Made by a program: the position numbers and the translations under genes
Assembly: GCF_004346925.1 (NCBI RefSeq)
Contig: NZ_CP031167.1
Coordinates: 3,368,001 to 3,432,000, forward strand
Reading direction: 5' to 3'
Length of the DNA: 64,000 nucleotides
Source of the DNA: Stenotrophomonas sp. ASS1
GTDB taxonomy: Bacteria > Pseudomonadota > Gammaproteobacteria > Xanthomonadales > Xanthomonadaceae
Shown: positions 51,808 through 62,217 of the stretch, piece after piece
Layout of the letters: each line of letters begins with the position of its first letter
Position numbering within the stretch: the first letter of the stretch is position 1
Notes under the pieces: generated by a model
Told to the model about the DNA's origin: nothing
What the model saw: only the letters and a program-made list of their open reading frames with translations
Database searches by the model: none

Positions 51808-54800
51808 GGGCGATCCCCAGCAGGTCGTACACGTTACGCATCAGGTCCAGTTCCTGGTACGGCTTGCCCAGGTAACGCTGGACACCGATCTCGAAGGCGC
51901 GCTGGCGGTGCTTGTCACCGCTGCGCGAAGTGATCATCACGATCGGCACGTCCCTGTAGCGCGGGTCGGCACGCATCGCGGTGGCGAGCTCGTAGCCATC
52001 CATGCGCGGCATCTCGATATCCAGCAGCATCAGGTCCGGCACGCGCTCTTCCAGGCGTTCCAGCGCTTCCACGCCGTCGCGGGCGACGCTGACCTCGAAG
52101 TTGTGGCGTTCGAGGATGCGGCCGGTGACCTTGCGCATGGTCAGCGAGTCGTCGACCACCATCACCAGCGGCACCTGGCGCTCCTGGCGCGGTGCGTTGG
52201 CCAGCACAGGCAGCGTCGGGTTGGCGAGGAAGCGGCGCACCAGCGGCGCCACGTCCAGGATCACCACCACGCGGCCATCGCCGGTGATGGTGGCACCGTA
52301 GATGCCCGGCACCGACGCGATCTGCAGGCCGACCGGCTTGACCACGATTTCGCGGTTGCCCAGCACTTGGTCGATCGCCACGGCGGCACGCAGATCACCG
52401 GCACGGACCAGCAGCAGCGGCACCTGGTCCTGGCCATCGGCACGCGCCGGGGCCTGCCCGACCAGGCTGCCGAGGTCGTACAGCGGATAGTCTTCGCCGC
52501 TGTAACGGTAGCTGCTGTCGGCGGCTTCGAAACGCTCGCGCGACAGGCGGCCGATACCACTGACCGAGGCCACCGGCACCGCGAAGGTGGTTTCGCCGAT
52601 CTGCACGAACACCGCCTGGGTGACGGCCAGCGTCTGCGGCAGGCGCAGGGTGAAGCGTACGCCCTGGCCCCGCACCGACTGGATGTCGACCGAGCCACCG
52701 AGCTGGCGCACTTCGTTGCGCACCACGTCCATGCCCACGCCACGACCGGCCAGCTGGCTGACCTGGTCGGCGGTGGTGAAGCCGGACGCGAAGATCAGGT
52801 TGTCCAGCTCCTGCTCGTTCGGCTGCGCATCGGCGGCCAGCAGGCCACGGTCGATGGCGCGGCGGCGGATCGCCTCGCGGTCCAGGCCAGCACCGTCATC
52901 GGCCACTTCCAGCACGATTTCCGAACCTTCGCGGTGCAGGCGGATGGCGATCTCGCCCTCCTCCGGCTTGCCGGCGGCGCGGCGCTGTTCCGGCGCTTCC
53001 AGGCCATGGGCCACGGAGTTGCGCAGCATGTGTTCCAGCGGCGCGACCATGCGGTCGAGGACGTTGCGGTCCAGTTCGCCGTGGGTTCCTTCCAGGGTCA
53101 GGTGGACCTGCTTGCCGGTATCCATGCCGGACTGGCGGACCACGCGGCGCAGGCGCGGCACCAGGCCATCGAACGGCACCATGCGCGCGCGCATCAGGCC
53201 ATCCTGCAGCTCGGAGCTGACGCGCGACTGCTGCTGCAGCAGCGAATCGTACTGGCGCGACAGATCGTCCAGCACGCCCTGCAGGCCCCCCAGGTCGGCC
53301 GCCGACTCGTTCAGCGCACGGCTGAGCTGCTGCAGGGTGGAGAAGCGGTCCAGCTCCAGCGGATCGAACTTCTGGTCGGCCTGGTCCTGTTCGCGCTGGT
53401 AGCGGGCGACGATCTGCGCCTCGGTTTCCAGGTCGAGTCGCCGCAGCTGGTCGCGCAGTCGCGCATTGGTGCGCTCCAGTTCGCCCATGGCACCACGGAA
53501 GGCACCCAGCTGCTGTTCAAGCCGCGAGCGGTAGATCGCCACTTCACCGGCATGGTTGACCAAGCGGTCGAGCAGGTCGGCACGCACGCGCACCTGCTCC
53601 TGCTGCGGACGCGCCAGCGGATCTTCATCGACCACGCCCTCGGCCGGAAGCGGAGCCGACAGCGGCGCTTCGATCAGGGTCGCCAGCGGGCCCGCGGCCT
53701 GTGCGGGCACGGTCTCGATCTCGCTTGCCACACGCGCGGCCGCAGCGGCTGCGGCGATATCGATGGTGGTGCGGACCTCGAAGGCTTCGACCAGATCCTG
53801 CGCCGGCTCCACCACGCGGTGCGCGCCGGTGCGGGTGAGCAACTGGTGCAGGCGGTCAAAGCCACGCTCCAGCAACTGCACGTCGCGGCGCTCGATCTCG
53901 GTGCGGCCAGCGGCCACCGCCTCCAGCAGCGATTCGATGCTGTGGCCGAGATCGCCGATGGCGTTGATGCCAGCCATGCGTGCGCCACCCTTCAGGGTGT
54001 GCAGGTCACGCTGCAGGCCGGCCAGCACCTCGCGGTCCTGCGGTGCATCGCGCAGTTCGCTGATCAGGCCATCGCAGTGGTCGAGCAGGTCCTTGCCTTC
54101 CTCGACAAAGATATCGACCAGCTCGCGGTCGTACACGCTGAAGTCGAGTGCATCGGCGCCGTCCTCGGCATCCGCCGCAAAAGGTGCCTGCTCGTGGTGC
54201 GGCGCACGCGGCACGATGTCTGTCGCTGCAACCTGTGCATCAGTATTGACCGTGCCCTGGCCCGGTGCGTCTTCCATTTCGAAGAAGCGCACCGCAGCAG
54301 TGCCGCCCTGCGGCGCCTCTGCGGTGATCTCCTCAATCACCGTCGCCGGGGACGGCTGATCGGCGCTCTCTCCTTCACCGACCGCCGCCTCCCCGCCGAC
54401 GTCCGCATCCTCGGCAAAGGCATCTGCCTCACCCGGCGCGAGTTCGCTGGCCTGGAGGCCGATCACGGGCCATTGCCCGTCGTCGTCCAGGGTCTGCTCC
54501 TCCGCGATCACGTGCAGGCCGGCCTCGAGCGCGGCTGCCAGCGTGACCGGTTCTGCAAAACCCGGCACAGCCATTTCATCCTGCAGGCTCGACAGCTCGC
54601 TGTCGAGTGGCAGTGCAGCAGCGTCGTCAATGACGTTGTCATCGTCACTGTCCGAATCAAACGGCAACGGCGTATTCAGGTCGATCGCGTCAACTTCCGC
54701 AGACACCGGCAACTCTTCCGCGTCGCGGTCATCCACCGGCAGCGCACTGGCGTCGAGGTACGGCGACAGATCGTCCGCCATGGTCAGGTCAGCGTCGTCG

Positions 54801-57800
54801 ACCGTCGCGATCGCCGGCACGGCATCTGATTCGTCCTGGGCAACATCAGGCGCACTTTCAATCGGCTGGATCGATTCAATCGCGCCGGTGTCCGCCGCGG
54901 CAGGTTCACCTTCGCCCGGCACCGACGGCCAGCCGGCGTCGAAGTAACGCGAAAGATCGTCGCTGGCGGTCAGCTCGCCCACGTCCAGGCCGCTGTCGGC
55001 TGCGACGTCCAGCGCCTCCAGCCCGGTTGCAGCTGGAACCGGTTCCAGCGCATCTTCGGCATGCGACTGCGGCTCGGCAATGAGATCGGTCGCCGCATCG
55101 AAAGCGGACGGCATGCTGGTTTCGTCCAGCGTGTCCAGCCCGGCCAGCGGCGCTTCGGCCGCGGATGCCTGCTCGGCATCAGGCGCCAGCTCGACGCCCT
55201 CTTCGTCCTCGTCTTCCAGCGCGAACAGCGGCCAGCGCGCTTCCGGCAGCTCGCCGGCCAATGCCTGCAGCCGCTGCACCAGCGCGCCCTGCGGAACAAT
55301 CCGCGGCTGTTCGGCCTGCAGCGCCTCCATGGTCGCGGTGATCGCCTGCGCGGTCGCATCCAGTGCGGCTACGCCCTCGTCGCCAGGCACCACGTCGGCG
55401 GCCAGGGCGCGCTTGATGTAGGACTCGGCACCGCCGGTGACCGCCGTGATTTCCGGCACTTCGGTCATCGCGAAGGCGCCGTTCATGGTGTGCACCGCAC
55501 GCAGCAGTGCGTCGCTGACCGGCTGCGGTGCCTGCTGCGCCGATCGCAGCCATTCCTGCAGGGTCGCCTGGTGGACTTCGACCTCGGCCTCGAGGATCTC
55601 GCGCAGTACGCTGTCGATGTTGGCCGGGGTACCGGCGTCTTCCGCCACCGCCGTGGCATCGGCCTGCGCCGACGCAGCGGCCTCGGCTTCCAGCAGGCGG
55701 CTGATTTCGTCTTCGCCTTCGGACTCGGCCAGTGTCGCTGCCGGTGCGGCCGCAGCCGGCAACGGCACGTAGAAGGTCTCCTCGCCGGCACCGACCCGAT
55801 CGGCAATGGCCCGCATCGCCTGCAGGTCCACGCTGATGCGCTGGCCATGGCGCAGCGCGGCGTTCAGCTGCGGCAGCGCGGCATGGGCGTTGTCGACCAT
55901 CGCCAGCACCGCCGGAGTGGCCGGGCGACTGCCATCGAGCACGCGATTGAGCATGCCTTCGATCTTCCAGGCGAACTCGCCCAGGGTGCGTGCACCCACC
56001 AGGCGGCCACTGCCCTTGAGGGTGTGGAAGATGCGGCGGATCGGCCGCAGCCGGTCCATGTTGTCCAGCTGCATGCGCCATGCCGGCAGCAGCGTGCCCA
56101 GGTTGGCCAGCTCGTCGTCGAACTCTTCCAGGAACACCTCGCGGATGTCCTCGTCGATGTTCTCGGCATCGTCGTCGAAGCCGGCCTCGAAGCCGGTCTC
56201 GGTGCCGGCCACGACCGGGATGTCCGCAGCGTGCGGAGCCGCCATGGCCTGCGGATTGAAGTCGGCCGCCGCGGCGCTCAGCTCGGCGAAGAACTGCGCG
56301 TCGGCTTCGCTGAAGTCGATGGGCGCGATGGTGTCGATATCAATCACCGACACCGCCGGTGCCGGTGCATCGGAGACCGGCGTCAGCACCTCGGCCATCG
56401 GCGCGGGCACGTCCTCCTGCACATCCGCCGGAACCGCGTCCGCTTCGGCAACCACAGGGCTTTCGTCCACCCGCACGGATGCAGCGGGATCGACGATCTC
56501 CAGCGCCGGGTGCAATCCGGCGTCGTCGTCCAGCGACAGCGTCTCCATCGCATGCAGCGACAGCACGTCGTCGGCATTGTCCAGCGCATCGGCGTCGAAA
56601 CGGAACACCACGTCGTCACCGGCGGCGACCACATCGTGCTCGGCAGCCACCGGGTCGAACACGGGCGCGGCAACGTCAGCGGTGTCGAAGGGCACCGACG
56701 CGTCGACGTCGTCCTCGACATCCATCACAGCCACATCGGCCAATGCCGGCGGTGTTGCCTCCGACAGTGTCCACTGCGGCGCCGGTTCCACGCTGGTTTC
56801 GGACCGTTCGAAACTGACCGGGTCGAAGCTGGCGAAGGTCGGACTGCGCTCGTCCTCGGCACTCGCGGTCGGCTCGGAGTCCGGATGGAACGGTGCGAGA
56901 TCCCATTGCGGTACCTCGGGCGCAGGCGCGCTGGAGGCGGCGAAGACCAGCGGTGCATCCGCGTCGTCATGCAGCGACAGCGGTGTGGAGGCGACACTCC
57001 CCAGCGCCCCGAACATCAGGCGGTTGTCCACCACCTCCGGTGCAGGCGTGGCCGGTGGCGGATCGAAGGTGAAGTCCGGCAGCGGCACCGGCACCGTGCC
57101 GGCGGCGGGCGCGGCCGGCTGCACTGGAATCTCGATGGGCTCCGGCTGCAGCGGCTCGGCCTGCAGCGCGATCGGCTCGCGGTCCACCAGCAGCGATGCG
57201 AACGGAATCGGCGCGGCGGCAACAGGCTCCACCGCATTGCGGTCCGGCAACGGCCAATAGCGCAGCGCTTCAAGGCTGCTGCGGGTGATGTCGAGGATGT
57301 CCTCGCGGCCCGGGCGGCGGTCGCGCAGAGCCTCGAGGTAGTACTCCAGGCTGGCCATGGCATCGGCCAGGGTGTCCAGCTGGCGGCCACTGGGCACGCG
57401 CTGGCGACCGATCAGCTCGGCTTCGATGTACTGCTGCACACCGCGCAGGTAATCGGCGGCGGTGTTCAGGTCGAGCATGCGCAGCGCACCGGACACATCG
57501 CCCAGCAGGCGCGGCACGTCCTGCAGCTCGGCATGGTTCCAGCTGGTTTCGATGAAGGCGACGAAATGCTCGCGGGCGGCGGCGAAGTTGGCGATGGCCT
57601 CATGTGCCAGCACCTCCACCGTGCGCCGGTTCTCCACCGCGCTGGGGTCATCTTCGCCACTGCCGCCGGCGCCCAGATGGGCGACCTGGTCGTCCAGCGA
57701 CGCGTCCACGTAGAGCAATGCGCCGGCGATATCCAGCAGCAGGTTCTCGTCGATCTGCTGGCGCCCTTCGACCACGCCACGCAGCGCATCGCGCTGCTGC

Positions 57801-58486
57801 ACGACCACGCCGCGGGCAACGCCCAGGCCCATCATGCCCAGCGTATCGGCCACGGCGCCAAGTTCGTTGGCCTGGGTCTGCAGCTGTTCGGGCGCACCGC
57901 CAGTACGCAGGTGCAGGTCCAGCGCATCCTTGATGCGCAGCAGTTCTTCCTTCACCGCGCTGCCCACGGTATCCAGCAGCTCGCGGTTGCGCCCGCTCAG
58001 GCTGCCACGGGCATGGTCCAGCTCGGCCTCGGTGGCGCTGACGCTGTCCGGCGCGAACGCCAGCAGCACGCTGTCATGCACGCCCTCTTCGCCACGCGCG
58101 GCACGGATTTCGTTGAGCAGCGGCATCAGCACGATCGGAATATCGCGGTGGCCGTTCTGCAGCCGCTCCAGGTAGTCGGGCAGCAGCACGCTGCCACGCA
58201 TCAGGGTCGCGCAGGCTTCATCCCGATCAGCCACGCTACCGGCGCCGATGGCATTGGCCAGCTGCTCCAGCTCCTCGGCCACCATCGCCGGGGCGTACAG
58301 CTCGACCATGCGCAGGGTGCCCTGCACCTGGTGCAGGTAGCCGGCGCAGATGCGCATGCGGCTGGCATCGGCCGGGTCTTCCGCGTAGTACTCGACCTCG
58401 TTGCGCACCTGGCGCAGGGTCTCGTCCAGCTCGGGCTTGACCCAGCCCAGCGCTGCGTGGCTCATCGCATCGCGCAGACTGCTCAT
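51794..58486 (-). CDS. chpA: Chemosensory pili histidine kinase ChpA (PilL), CheA-like
   Basis: 2230 residues. The N-terminal 560 residues hold Hpt-like helices with a degenerate site at H52 (LHQVQGTLRM). After an acidic linker come three Hpt domains with HTLKGSGRL (H821), HTMNGAFAM (H999) and HTLKGGARM (H1496). The CheA core has the dimerisation region near 1600-1700, HATPase with LRNSVAHGLEAPEQR and DDGAGLDREAI, a CheW domain, and a receiver with D2156 in LLDIEMPRMDG. It feeds phosphate to PilG and PilH to control twitching. The start is ATG 58486 with GGAGCG in front. The stretch 1000-1490 is acidic and partly repetitive (DDLSRYFDA and DDLSPYLDA). Confidence 0.93.
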   Translation of the reverse strand: MSSLRDAMSHAALGWVKPELDETLRQVRNEVEYYAEDPADASRMRICAGYLHQVQGTLRMVELYAPAMVAEELEQLANAIGAGSVADRDEACATLMRGSVLLPDYLERLQNGHRDIPIVLMPLLNEIRAARGEEGVHDSVLLAFAPDSVSATEAELDHARGSLSGRNRELLDTVGSAVKEELLRIKDALDLHLRTGGAPEQLQTQANELGAVADTLGMMGLGVARGVVVQQRDALRGVVEGRQQIDENLLLDIAGALLYVDASLDDQVAHLGAGGSGEDDPSAVENRRTVEVLAHEAIANFAAAREHFVAFIETSWNHAELQDVPRLLGDVSGALRMLDLNTAADYLRGVQQYIEAELIGRQRVPSGRQLDTLADAMASLEYYLEALRDRRPGREDILDITRSSLEALRYWPLPDRNAVEPVAAAPIPFASLLVDREPIALQAEPLQPEPIEIPVQPAAPAAGTVPVPLPDFTFDPPPATPAPEVVDNRLMFGALGSVASTPLSLHDDADAPLVFAASSAPAPEVPQWDLAPFHPDSEPTASAEDERSPTFASFDPVSFERSETSVEPAPQWTLSEATPPALADVAVMDVEDDVDASVPFDTADVAAPVFDPVAAEHDVVAAGDDVVFRFDADALDNADDVLSLHAMETLSLDDDAGLHPALEIVDPAASVRVDESPVVAEADAVPADVQEDVPAPMAEVLTPVSDAPAPAVSVIDIDTIAPIDFSEADAQFFAELSAAAADFNPQAMAAPHAADIPVVAGTETGFEAGFDDDAENIDEDIREVFLEEFDDELANLGTLLPAWRMQLDNMDRLRPIRRIFHTLKGSGRLVGARTLGEFAWKIEGMLNRVLDGSRPATPAVLAMVDNAHAALPQLNAALRHGQRISVDLQAMRAIADRVGAGEETFYVPLPAAAAPAATLAESEGEDEISRLLEAEAAASAQADATAVAEDAGTPANIDSVLREILEAEVEVHQATLQEWLRSAQQAPQPVSDALLRAVHTMNGAFAMTEVPEITAVTGGAESYIKRALAADVVPGDEGVAALDATAQAITATMEALQAEQPRIVPQGALVQRLQALAGELPEARWPLFALEDEDEEGVELAPDAEQASAAEAPLAGLDTLDETSMPSAFDAATDLIAEPQSHAEDALEPVPAATGLEALDVAADSGLDVGELTASDDLSRYFDAGWPSVPGEGEPAAADTGAIESIQPIESAPDVAQDESDAVPAIATVDDADLTMADDLSPYLDASALPVDDRDAEELPVSAEVDAIDLNTPLPFDSDSDDDNVIDDAAALPLDSELSSLQDEMAVPGFAEPVTLAAALEAGLHVIAEEQTLDDDGQWPVIGLQASELAPGEADAFAEDADVGGEAAVGEGESADQPSPATVIEEITAEAPQGGTAAVRFFEMEDAPGQGTVNTDAQVAATDIVPRAPHHEQAPFAADAEDGADALDFSVYDRELVDIFVEEGKDLLDHCDGLISELRDAPQDREVLAGLQRDLHTLKGGARMAGINAIGDLGHSIESLLEAVAAGRTEIERRDVQLLERGFDRLHQLLTRTGAHRVVEPAQDLVEAFEVRTTIDIAAAAAAARVASEIETVPAQAAGPLATLIEAPLSAPLPAEGVVDEDPLARPQQEQVRVRADLLDRLVNHAGEVAIYRSRLEQQLGAFRGAMGELERTNARLRDQLRRLDLETEAQIVARYQREQDQADQKFDPLELDRFSTLQQLSRALNESAADLGGLQGVLDDLSRQYDSLLQQQSRVSSELQDGLMRARMVPFDGLVPRLRRVVRQSGMDTGKQVHLTLEGTHGELDRNVLDRMVAPLEHMLRNSVAHGLEAPEQRRAAGKPEEGEIAIRLHREGSEIVLEVADDGAGLDREAIRRRAIDRGLLAADAQPNEQELDNLIFASGFTTADQVSQLAGRGVGMDVVRNEVRQLGGSVDIQSVRGQGVRFTLRLPQTLAVTQAVFVQIGETTFAVPVASVSGIGRLSRERFEAADSSYRYSGEDYPLYDLGSLVGQAPARADGQDQVPLLLVRAGDLRAAVAIDQVLGNREIVVKPVGLQIASVPGIYGATITGDGRVVVILDVAPLVRRFLANPTLPVLANAPRQERQVPLVMVVDDSLTMRKVTGRILERHNFEVSVARDGVEALERLEERVPDLMLLDIEMPRMDGYELATAMRADPRYRDVPIVMITSRSGDKHRQRAFEIGVQRYLGKPYQELDLMRNVYDLLGIARVRE

Positions 58487-58586
58487 GGACGCGCTCCGTT
58501 CGCCGCCGCGCGGAAGCCGCGCGAGTTCTGGCGTGGGGAATGGAAATGCTTCATCGACTGGTTCCTTGCTCGCCGCCCTGCCCGCG

Positions 58587-60623
58587 TCACGCCGGCAGCT
58601 TGAAGTCGGCGACCGAACGGCGCAGGTCGGCCGCCAGCTGCGCGAGGTGACCGATCGATTCGGCGGTCTGCCCGGCACCCTGCGAGGTCTGGCCGGTGAT
58701 CTGCCGGATCACGCCCATGGTGCGGGTGATGTCCGAGGCCGCAGCCGACTGCTGCTGGGCGGCGATGGAGATGTTCTTGATGAGGGTGTTCAGTGCATTG
58801 GACACGCGCTCGATTTCGGTCAGCGCGGTGCCGGCGTCCTCGGCCAGGCGTGCACCGGACACCACTTCGGCGGTGGTCTGTTCCATCGAGGTGACCGCTT
58901 CGTTGGTATCGGCCTGAATGGCCTGCACCAGGTTCTCGATGCGTCGGGTCGCGCCGGAGGTACGTTCTGCCAGGCGCTGCACTTCGTCGGCCACGACCGC
59001 AAAACCGCGACCCGCTTCACCGGCCGAGGCCGCCTGCACCGCTGCGTTCAACGCCAGGATGTTGGTCTGTTCGGAAATGTCGTTGATCAGTTCCACGATC
59101 GAGCCGATTTCCTGCGACGACTCACCCAGGCGCTTGATGCGCTTGGAGGTTTCCTGGATCTGGTCACGGATCTGGTCCATGCCCTGGATGGTCTCGCGCA
59201 CCACGCCGGCACCTTCAGCGGCGATCACCACCGAACGTTGTGCCACGTCGGCCGACTCGGCCGAGTTGCGCGACACCTGTTCGATGCTCGCCGCGATTTC
59301 GCCGATGCGGTCCGATGCCGAGGTGATCTGGTTGGCCTGGTGGCCCGCCGCCTCTGCCAGCTGCATGGCGGTGGCCTGGGTTTCCTGGGTGGACAGCGCG
59401 ACCTTGGCCGAGGTGTCGTTGATGGTGGTCACCAGGTGGCGCAGCTCGTCCACCGCGTAGTTGATCGCGTCGGCGATGGCGCCGGTCATGTCCTCGGTCA
59501 CCGAGGCCTTCACGGTCAGGTCGCCCTCACCCAGCGAAGAGATTTCGTCCAGCAGCCGCATGATCGCCTGCTGGTTGCGGCTGTTGAATTCCACCTGGGT
59601 CTGGTAGCGCAGTTCCTGCTCGCGCGAGCGGCTGCGCACGTTGGTGGAGACGAAGCCGATGATCGCGATCAGCGACAGCGCACCGGAGACCACGCCGATC
59701 CAGAAGTTCGGGAACAGGCGGGTATCGGACACCGAGCCGAACGAGGAGAACGCCTCGAACAGCTTGCGGCTGTCGTCCAGCATGTGCGCCGATCCCTGGC
59801 CCAGCGCGGTGGCGGCGGACTGGGCGGCGAACAGCTGGCGCGAGCTGGCCAGGATCGCATCGGCGTCCTGCTTCATCGCTTCCCACTTCTGCTGCGACTG
59901 CTCCAGCGCGGCCACGGCGGCGGCACCGCGCACGGCGGTGATGCCCAGTTCCTCGTTGCCGTTGCGCAGGCCGTCGAGCACCTGCGAGAACACGGTGATG
60001 TCGCGTGCCAGTGCATCGCCCGAGGTGGCAGCGGCGCTGCCACCGGCACGCATTTCGGTCACGCGGCGGGCCATCGAACCGGCCACCACGACCTGCTGCA
60101 GTGCGCTGTACACCTGCGACGACGGCGCGCCCGAGGCGGACATCGCGCGCACCAGCTCGTTCAGCTGGGCCTGCAGGCCCGGCACCGCGCCGGTGAAGTT
60201 GTTGGCATTGCCGGCCAGCGCCAGCACCGCCGGTTCACTGGCAACCAGCTGCCCGGCCTGCTTGCCCAGCGGCGCCCAGGTCTCGGCCAGGGTGGCGATC
60301 GCACCGGACACGCCCGGTTCCTTGCCGTAGCGCCCCTGAAGGGTCGACACGTTCTGTTCGATCGCGTTGCGGGTGGCCTTGAAGGCGGTGAACGCCTGCG
60401 CGTTGCCGCCCACCGCATCACGGCCCTGGTTGGCCAGCTGCTGTGACAGCACCTGCAGGTCGGCCGCCTTGGAGCCGGCATCGGCCAGGCGACTGCCCTG
60501 CCAGGTGGCGACGCCGGTGTTGACGCCGAACAGGATCATCGATGCCAGCAGCAGGAACAACCAGAGGTTGCTGCCGCCCAGCCGCAGCTTGCCGGTCTTG
60601 GTGGCGTCCGAAGCAGTACTCAT
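58587..60623 (-). CDS. pilJ: Type IV pilus methyl-accepting chemotaxis protein PilJ
   Basis: 678 residues: membrane segments near 21-40 and 306-326, a periplasmic PilJ-type sensor between them, a HAMP-like stretch, and a cytoplasmic coiled coil with the MCP tip [40 protein letters not shown] sequence centred near 530. It senses a surface or pilus-related signal and controls ChpA. It lies 41 bases after pilI and 100 before chpA. No CheR/PilK gene lies next to it, although this region is where pilK sits in P. aeruginosa. Confidence 0.95.
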   Translation of the reverse strand: MSTASDATKTGKLRLGGSNLWLFLLLASMILFGVNTGVATWQGSRLADAGSKAADLQVLSQQLANQGRDAVGGNAQAFTAFKATRNAIEQNVSTLQGRYGKEPGVSGAIATLAETWAPLGKQAGQLVASEPAVLALAGNANNFTGAVPGLQAQLNELVRAMSASGAPSSQVYSALQQVVVAGSMARRVTEMRAGGSAAATSGDALARDITVFSQVLDGLRNGNEELGITAVRGAAAVAALEQSQQKWEAMKQDADAILASSRQLFAAQSAATALGQGSAHMLDDSRKLFEAFSSFGSVSDTRLFPNFWIGVVSGALSLIAIIGFVSTNVRSRSREQELRYQTQVEFNSRNQQAIMRLLDEISSLGEGDLTVKASVTEDMTGAIADAINYAVDELRHLVTTINDTSAKVALSTQETQATAMQLAEAAGHQANQITSASDRIGEIAASIEQVSRNSAESADVAQRSVVIAAEGAGVVRETIQGMDQIRDQIQETSKRIKRLGESSQEIGSIVELINDISEQTNILALNAAVQAASAGEAGRGFAVVADEVQRLAERTSGATRRIENLVQAIQADTNEAVTSMEQTTAEVVSGARLAEDAGTALTEIERVSNALNTLIKNISIAAQQQSAAASDITRTMGVIRQITGQTSQGAGQTAESIGHLAQLAADLRRSVADFKLPA

Positions 60624-60664
60624 CGTTCAACCTCGATCTTCAATGCAGGGGGCGATGCCCGGCC

Positions 60665-61195
60665 TCAGGCCGCGGCTTGCCGGAATTCAGGGGTACGCGA
60701 CAGCAGCGAGAGCGAGAACACGCCCCAGTCGTGGCCGTCGGCGTGGAAGGCGCGATCGACGAAGTGGCCGTAACGTCCTTCGGCCAGCGTGCCGGCCGCG
60801 ATCTGCTGGTCCAGTTCGAAGCTGCGCTGGCCGAACAGTTCATCGATGGTCAGCGCGACGTCGCCGCCGGCCTGGCGCATGATCAGCACGCGCTGGCCTT
60901 CCTGCTGCACGGTACGCGTGCCTTCCAGGAAGTACTTCAGGTCGACCACCGGGAACAGGTTGCCGCGCAGGTTGCCCACGCCCAGCAGCCACGGCTGCGC
61001 GCACGGCACCGGGGTGACCGGCGGCATCGGCACGATTTCCACCACTTCGCGGAAATCGGATACCAGCCGGCGCTGGCCGACGCGGTAGCCCACGCCACGC
61101 CAGAGGTCCTGGGCGAACTGCCGCTCGGGCAGCTGCACCGCATGGGCCAGGCTGCGCCGTTCATAGGCTTCGAGGATGTCGAAGGGCGAGCGCAT
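60665..61195 (-). CDS. pilI: CheW-like adaptor PilI
   Basis: 176 residues with a CheW domain: VEIVPMPPVTPVPCAQPWLLGVGNLRGNLFPVVDLKYFL is the coupling region, then QRVLIMRQAGGDVALTIDELFGQ. PilI couples PilJ to ChpA. Its start overlaps the last base of pilH. Confidence 0.92.
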   Translation of the reverse strand: MRSPFDILEAYERRSLAHAVQLPERQFAQDLWRGVGYRVGQRRLVSDFREVVEIVPMPPVTPVPCAQPWLLGVGNLRGNLFPVVDLKYFLEGTRTVQQEGQRVLIMRQAGGDVALTIDELFGQRSFELDQQIAAGTLAEGRYGHFVDRAFHADGHDWGVFSLSLLSRTPEFRQAAA

Positions 61196-61557
61196 CAGGC
61201 CACCAGTTCGTTGATCCGCGCGATCAGTTCATCCTCGCGCGGCGGCTTGACGATGTAATCGGCTGCGCCCTGGCGCAGGCCCCATGCCTTGTCGGTTTCC
61301 ATCGCCTTGGTGCTGACGATGATCACCGGGATGTGCTTGATCGCCGCGTCACGGGCCATCGCGCGGGTGGCCTGGAAGCCGCTCATGCCGGGCAGCACCA
61401 CGTCCATCAGCACCAGCTGCGGCACCTGGTCGCGGACCAGCTGCAGTCCATCCTCGGCGTTGTCCGCTTCCAGCACCTCATGGCCGGCACGGCGCAGCCA
61501 CTGGGTGAACACCGCGCGGTCGGTCGGTGAATCCTCGATCAGAACGATACGAGCCAT
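61195..61557 (-). CDS. pilH: Twitching motility response regulator PilH
   Basis: 120 residues, a single receiver domain: IVLIEDSPTDRAVFTQWL (acidic pair), phospho-acceptor D52 in LVLMDVVLPGMSGFQATR, and the lysine in DYIVKPPREDEL. It has no output domain. In P. aeruginosa PilH is a phosphate sink or retraction-side regulator. It lies 18 bases after pilG. Confidence 0.92.
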   Translation of the reverse strand: MARIVLIEDSPTDRAVFTQWLRRAGHEVLEADNAEDGLQLVRDQVPQLVLMDVVLPGMSGFQATRAMARDAAIKHIPVIIVSTKAMETDKAWGLRQGAADYIVKPPREDELIARINELVA

Positions 61558-61575
61558 TGTGCCTTCCCCCCCTGG

Positions 61576-61977
61576 TCAGGCGTTGACGTATGTGCGGATG
61601 GCACCCAGCAGTTCTTCACGCGTGAAAGGCTTCGTCAGGTACTGCTCCGAGCCGACGATGCGTCCCCGCGCCTTGTCGAACAGGCCATCCTTGGACGACA
61701 GCATGATGACCGGGGTCGCCTTGAACAGCTGGTTGCCCTTGATCAGCGCACAGGTCTGGTACCCGTCCAGACGCGGCATCATGATGTCGACGAAGATGAT
61801 CTGCGGTTGCTGGTCTGCGATCTTGGCAAGCGCTTCGAAGCCGTCGGTGGCGGTGACCACCTCGCAGCCTTCTCGCTTGAGCAGCGTTTCCGCAGTCCTG
61901 CGGATGGTCTTCGAATCATCGATGACCATCACCCGGAGTCCTGCGAGTTCCCCGCCCGCAGTCGTGTTTTCAGTCAT
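61576..61977 (-). CDS. pilG: Twitching motility response regulator PilG
   Basis: 133 residues, a single receiver domain: LRVMVIDDSKTIRRTAETLL, phospho-acceptor D64 in IFVDIMMPRLDGYQT, and K in YLTKPFTREELL. PilG is the positive output regulator for pilus extension and cAMP signalling in P. aeruginosa. It is the first gene of the cluster and divergent from gshB. Confidence 0.94.
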   Translation of the reverse strand: MTENTTAGGELAGLRVMVIDDSKTIRRTAETLLKREGCEVVTATDGFEALAKIADQQPQIIFVDIMMPRLDGYQTCALIKGNQLFKATPVIMLSSKDGLFDKARGRIVGSEQYLTKPFTREELLGAIRTYVNA

Positions 61978-62032
61978 TGCCTATCCCCAAGCGCACGGCC
62001 CGATCTCTGGCGGGGGCCGCTACGAAAGCGTA

Positions 62033-62062
62033 TCTATATCGCACTTTCCGCGCCCGCTTCAA
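62033..62062 (-). promoter_or_regulatory. Candidate promoter of the pil-chp operon
   Basis: On the minus strand TTGAAG (62062-62057), 18 bases, TATAGA (62038-62033). The leader to the pilG ATG would be about 50 bases. Confidence 0.45.
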
Positions 62063-62217
62063 GGCCGCCCCATGGCGCGGGGCATGGCACCCTCCTGAAC
62101 GTGACGGGTTTCGCAATGCGTGCGCGACCGCCGGGCGGACGCTGCGTTGCAGTACGGCGGGGAGGCGCGCGAGCGGCGTTGCCGCTACCATCAACGCCTT
62201 GCCAGACAGGTGCGCCC

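Noticed and set aside
55061..58603. A 1180-residue plus-strand frame opposite chpA
   Set aside because: ChpA has clear Hpt motifs on the minus strand; the plus-strand product has no domain and an H/R/Q-rich shadow composition.
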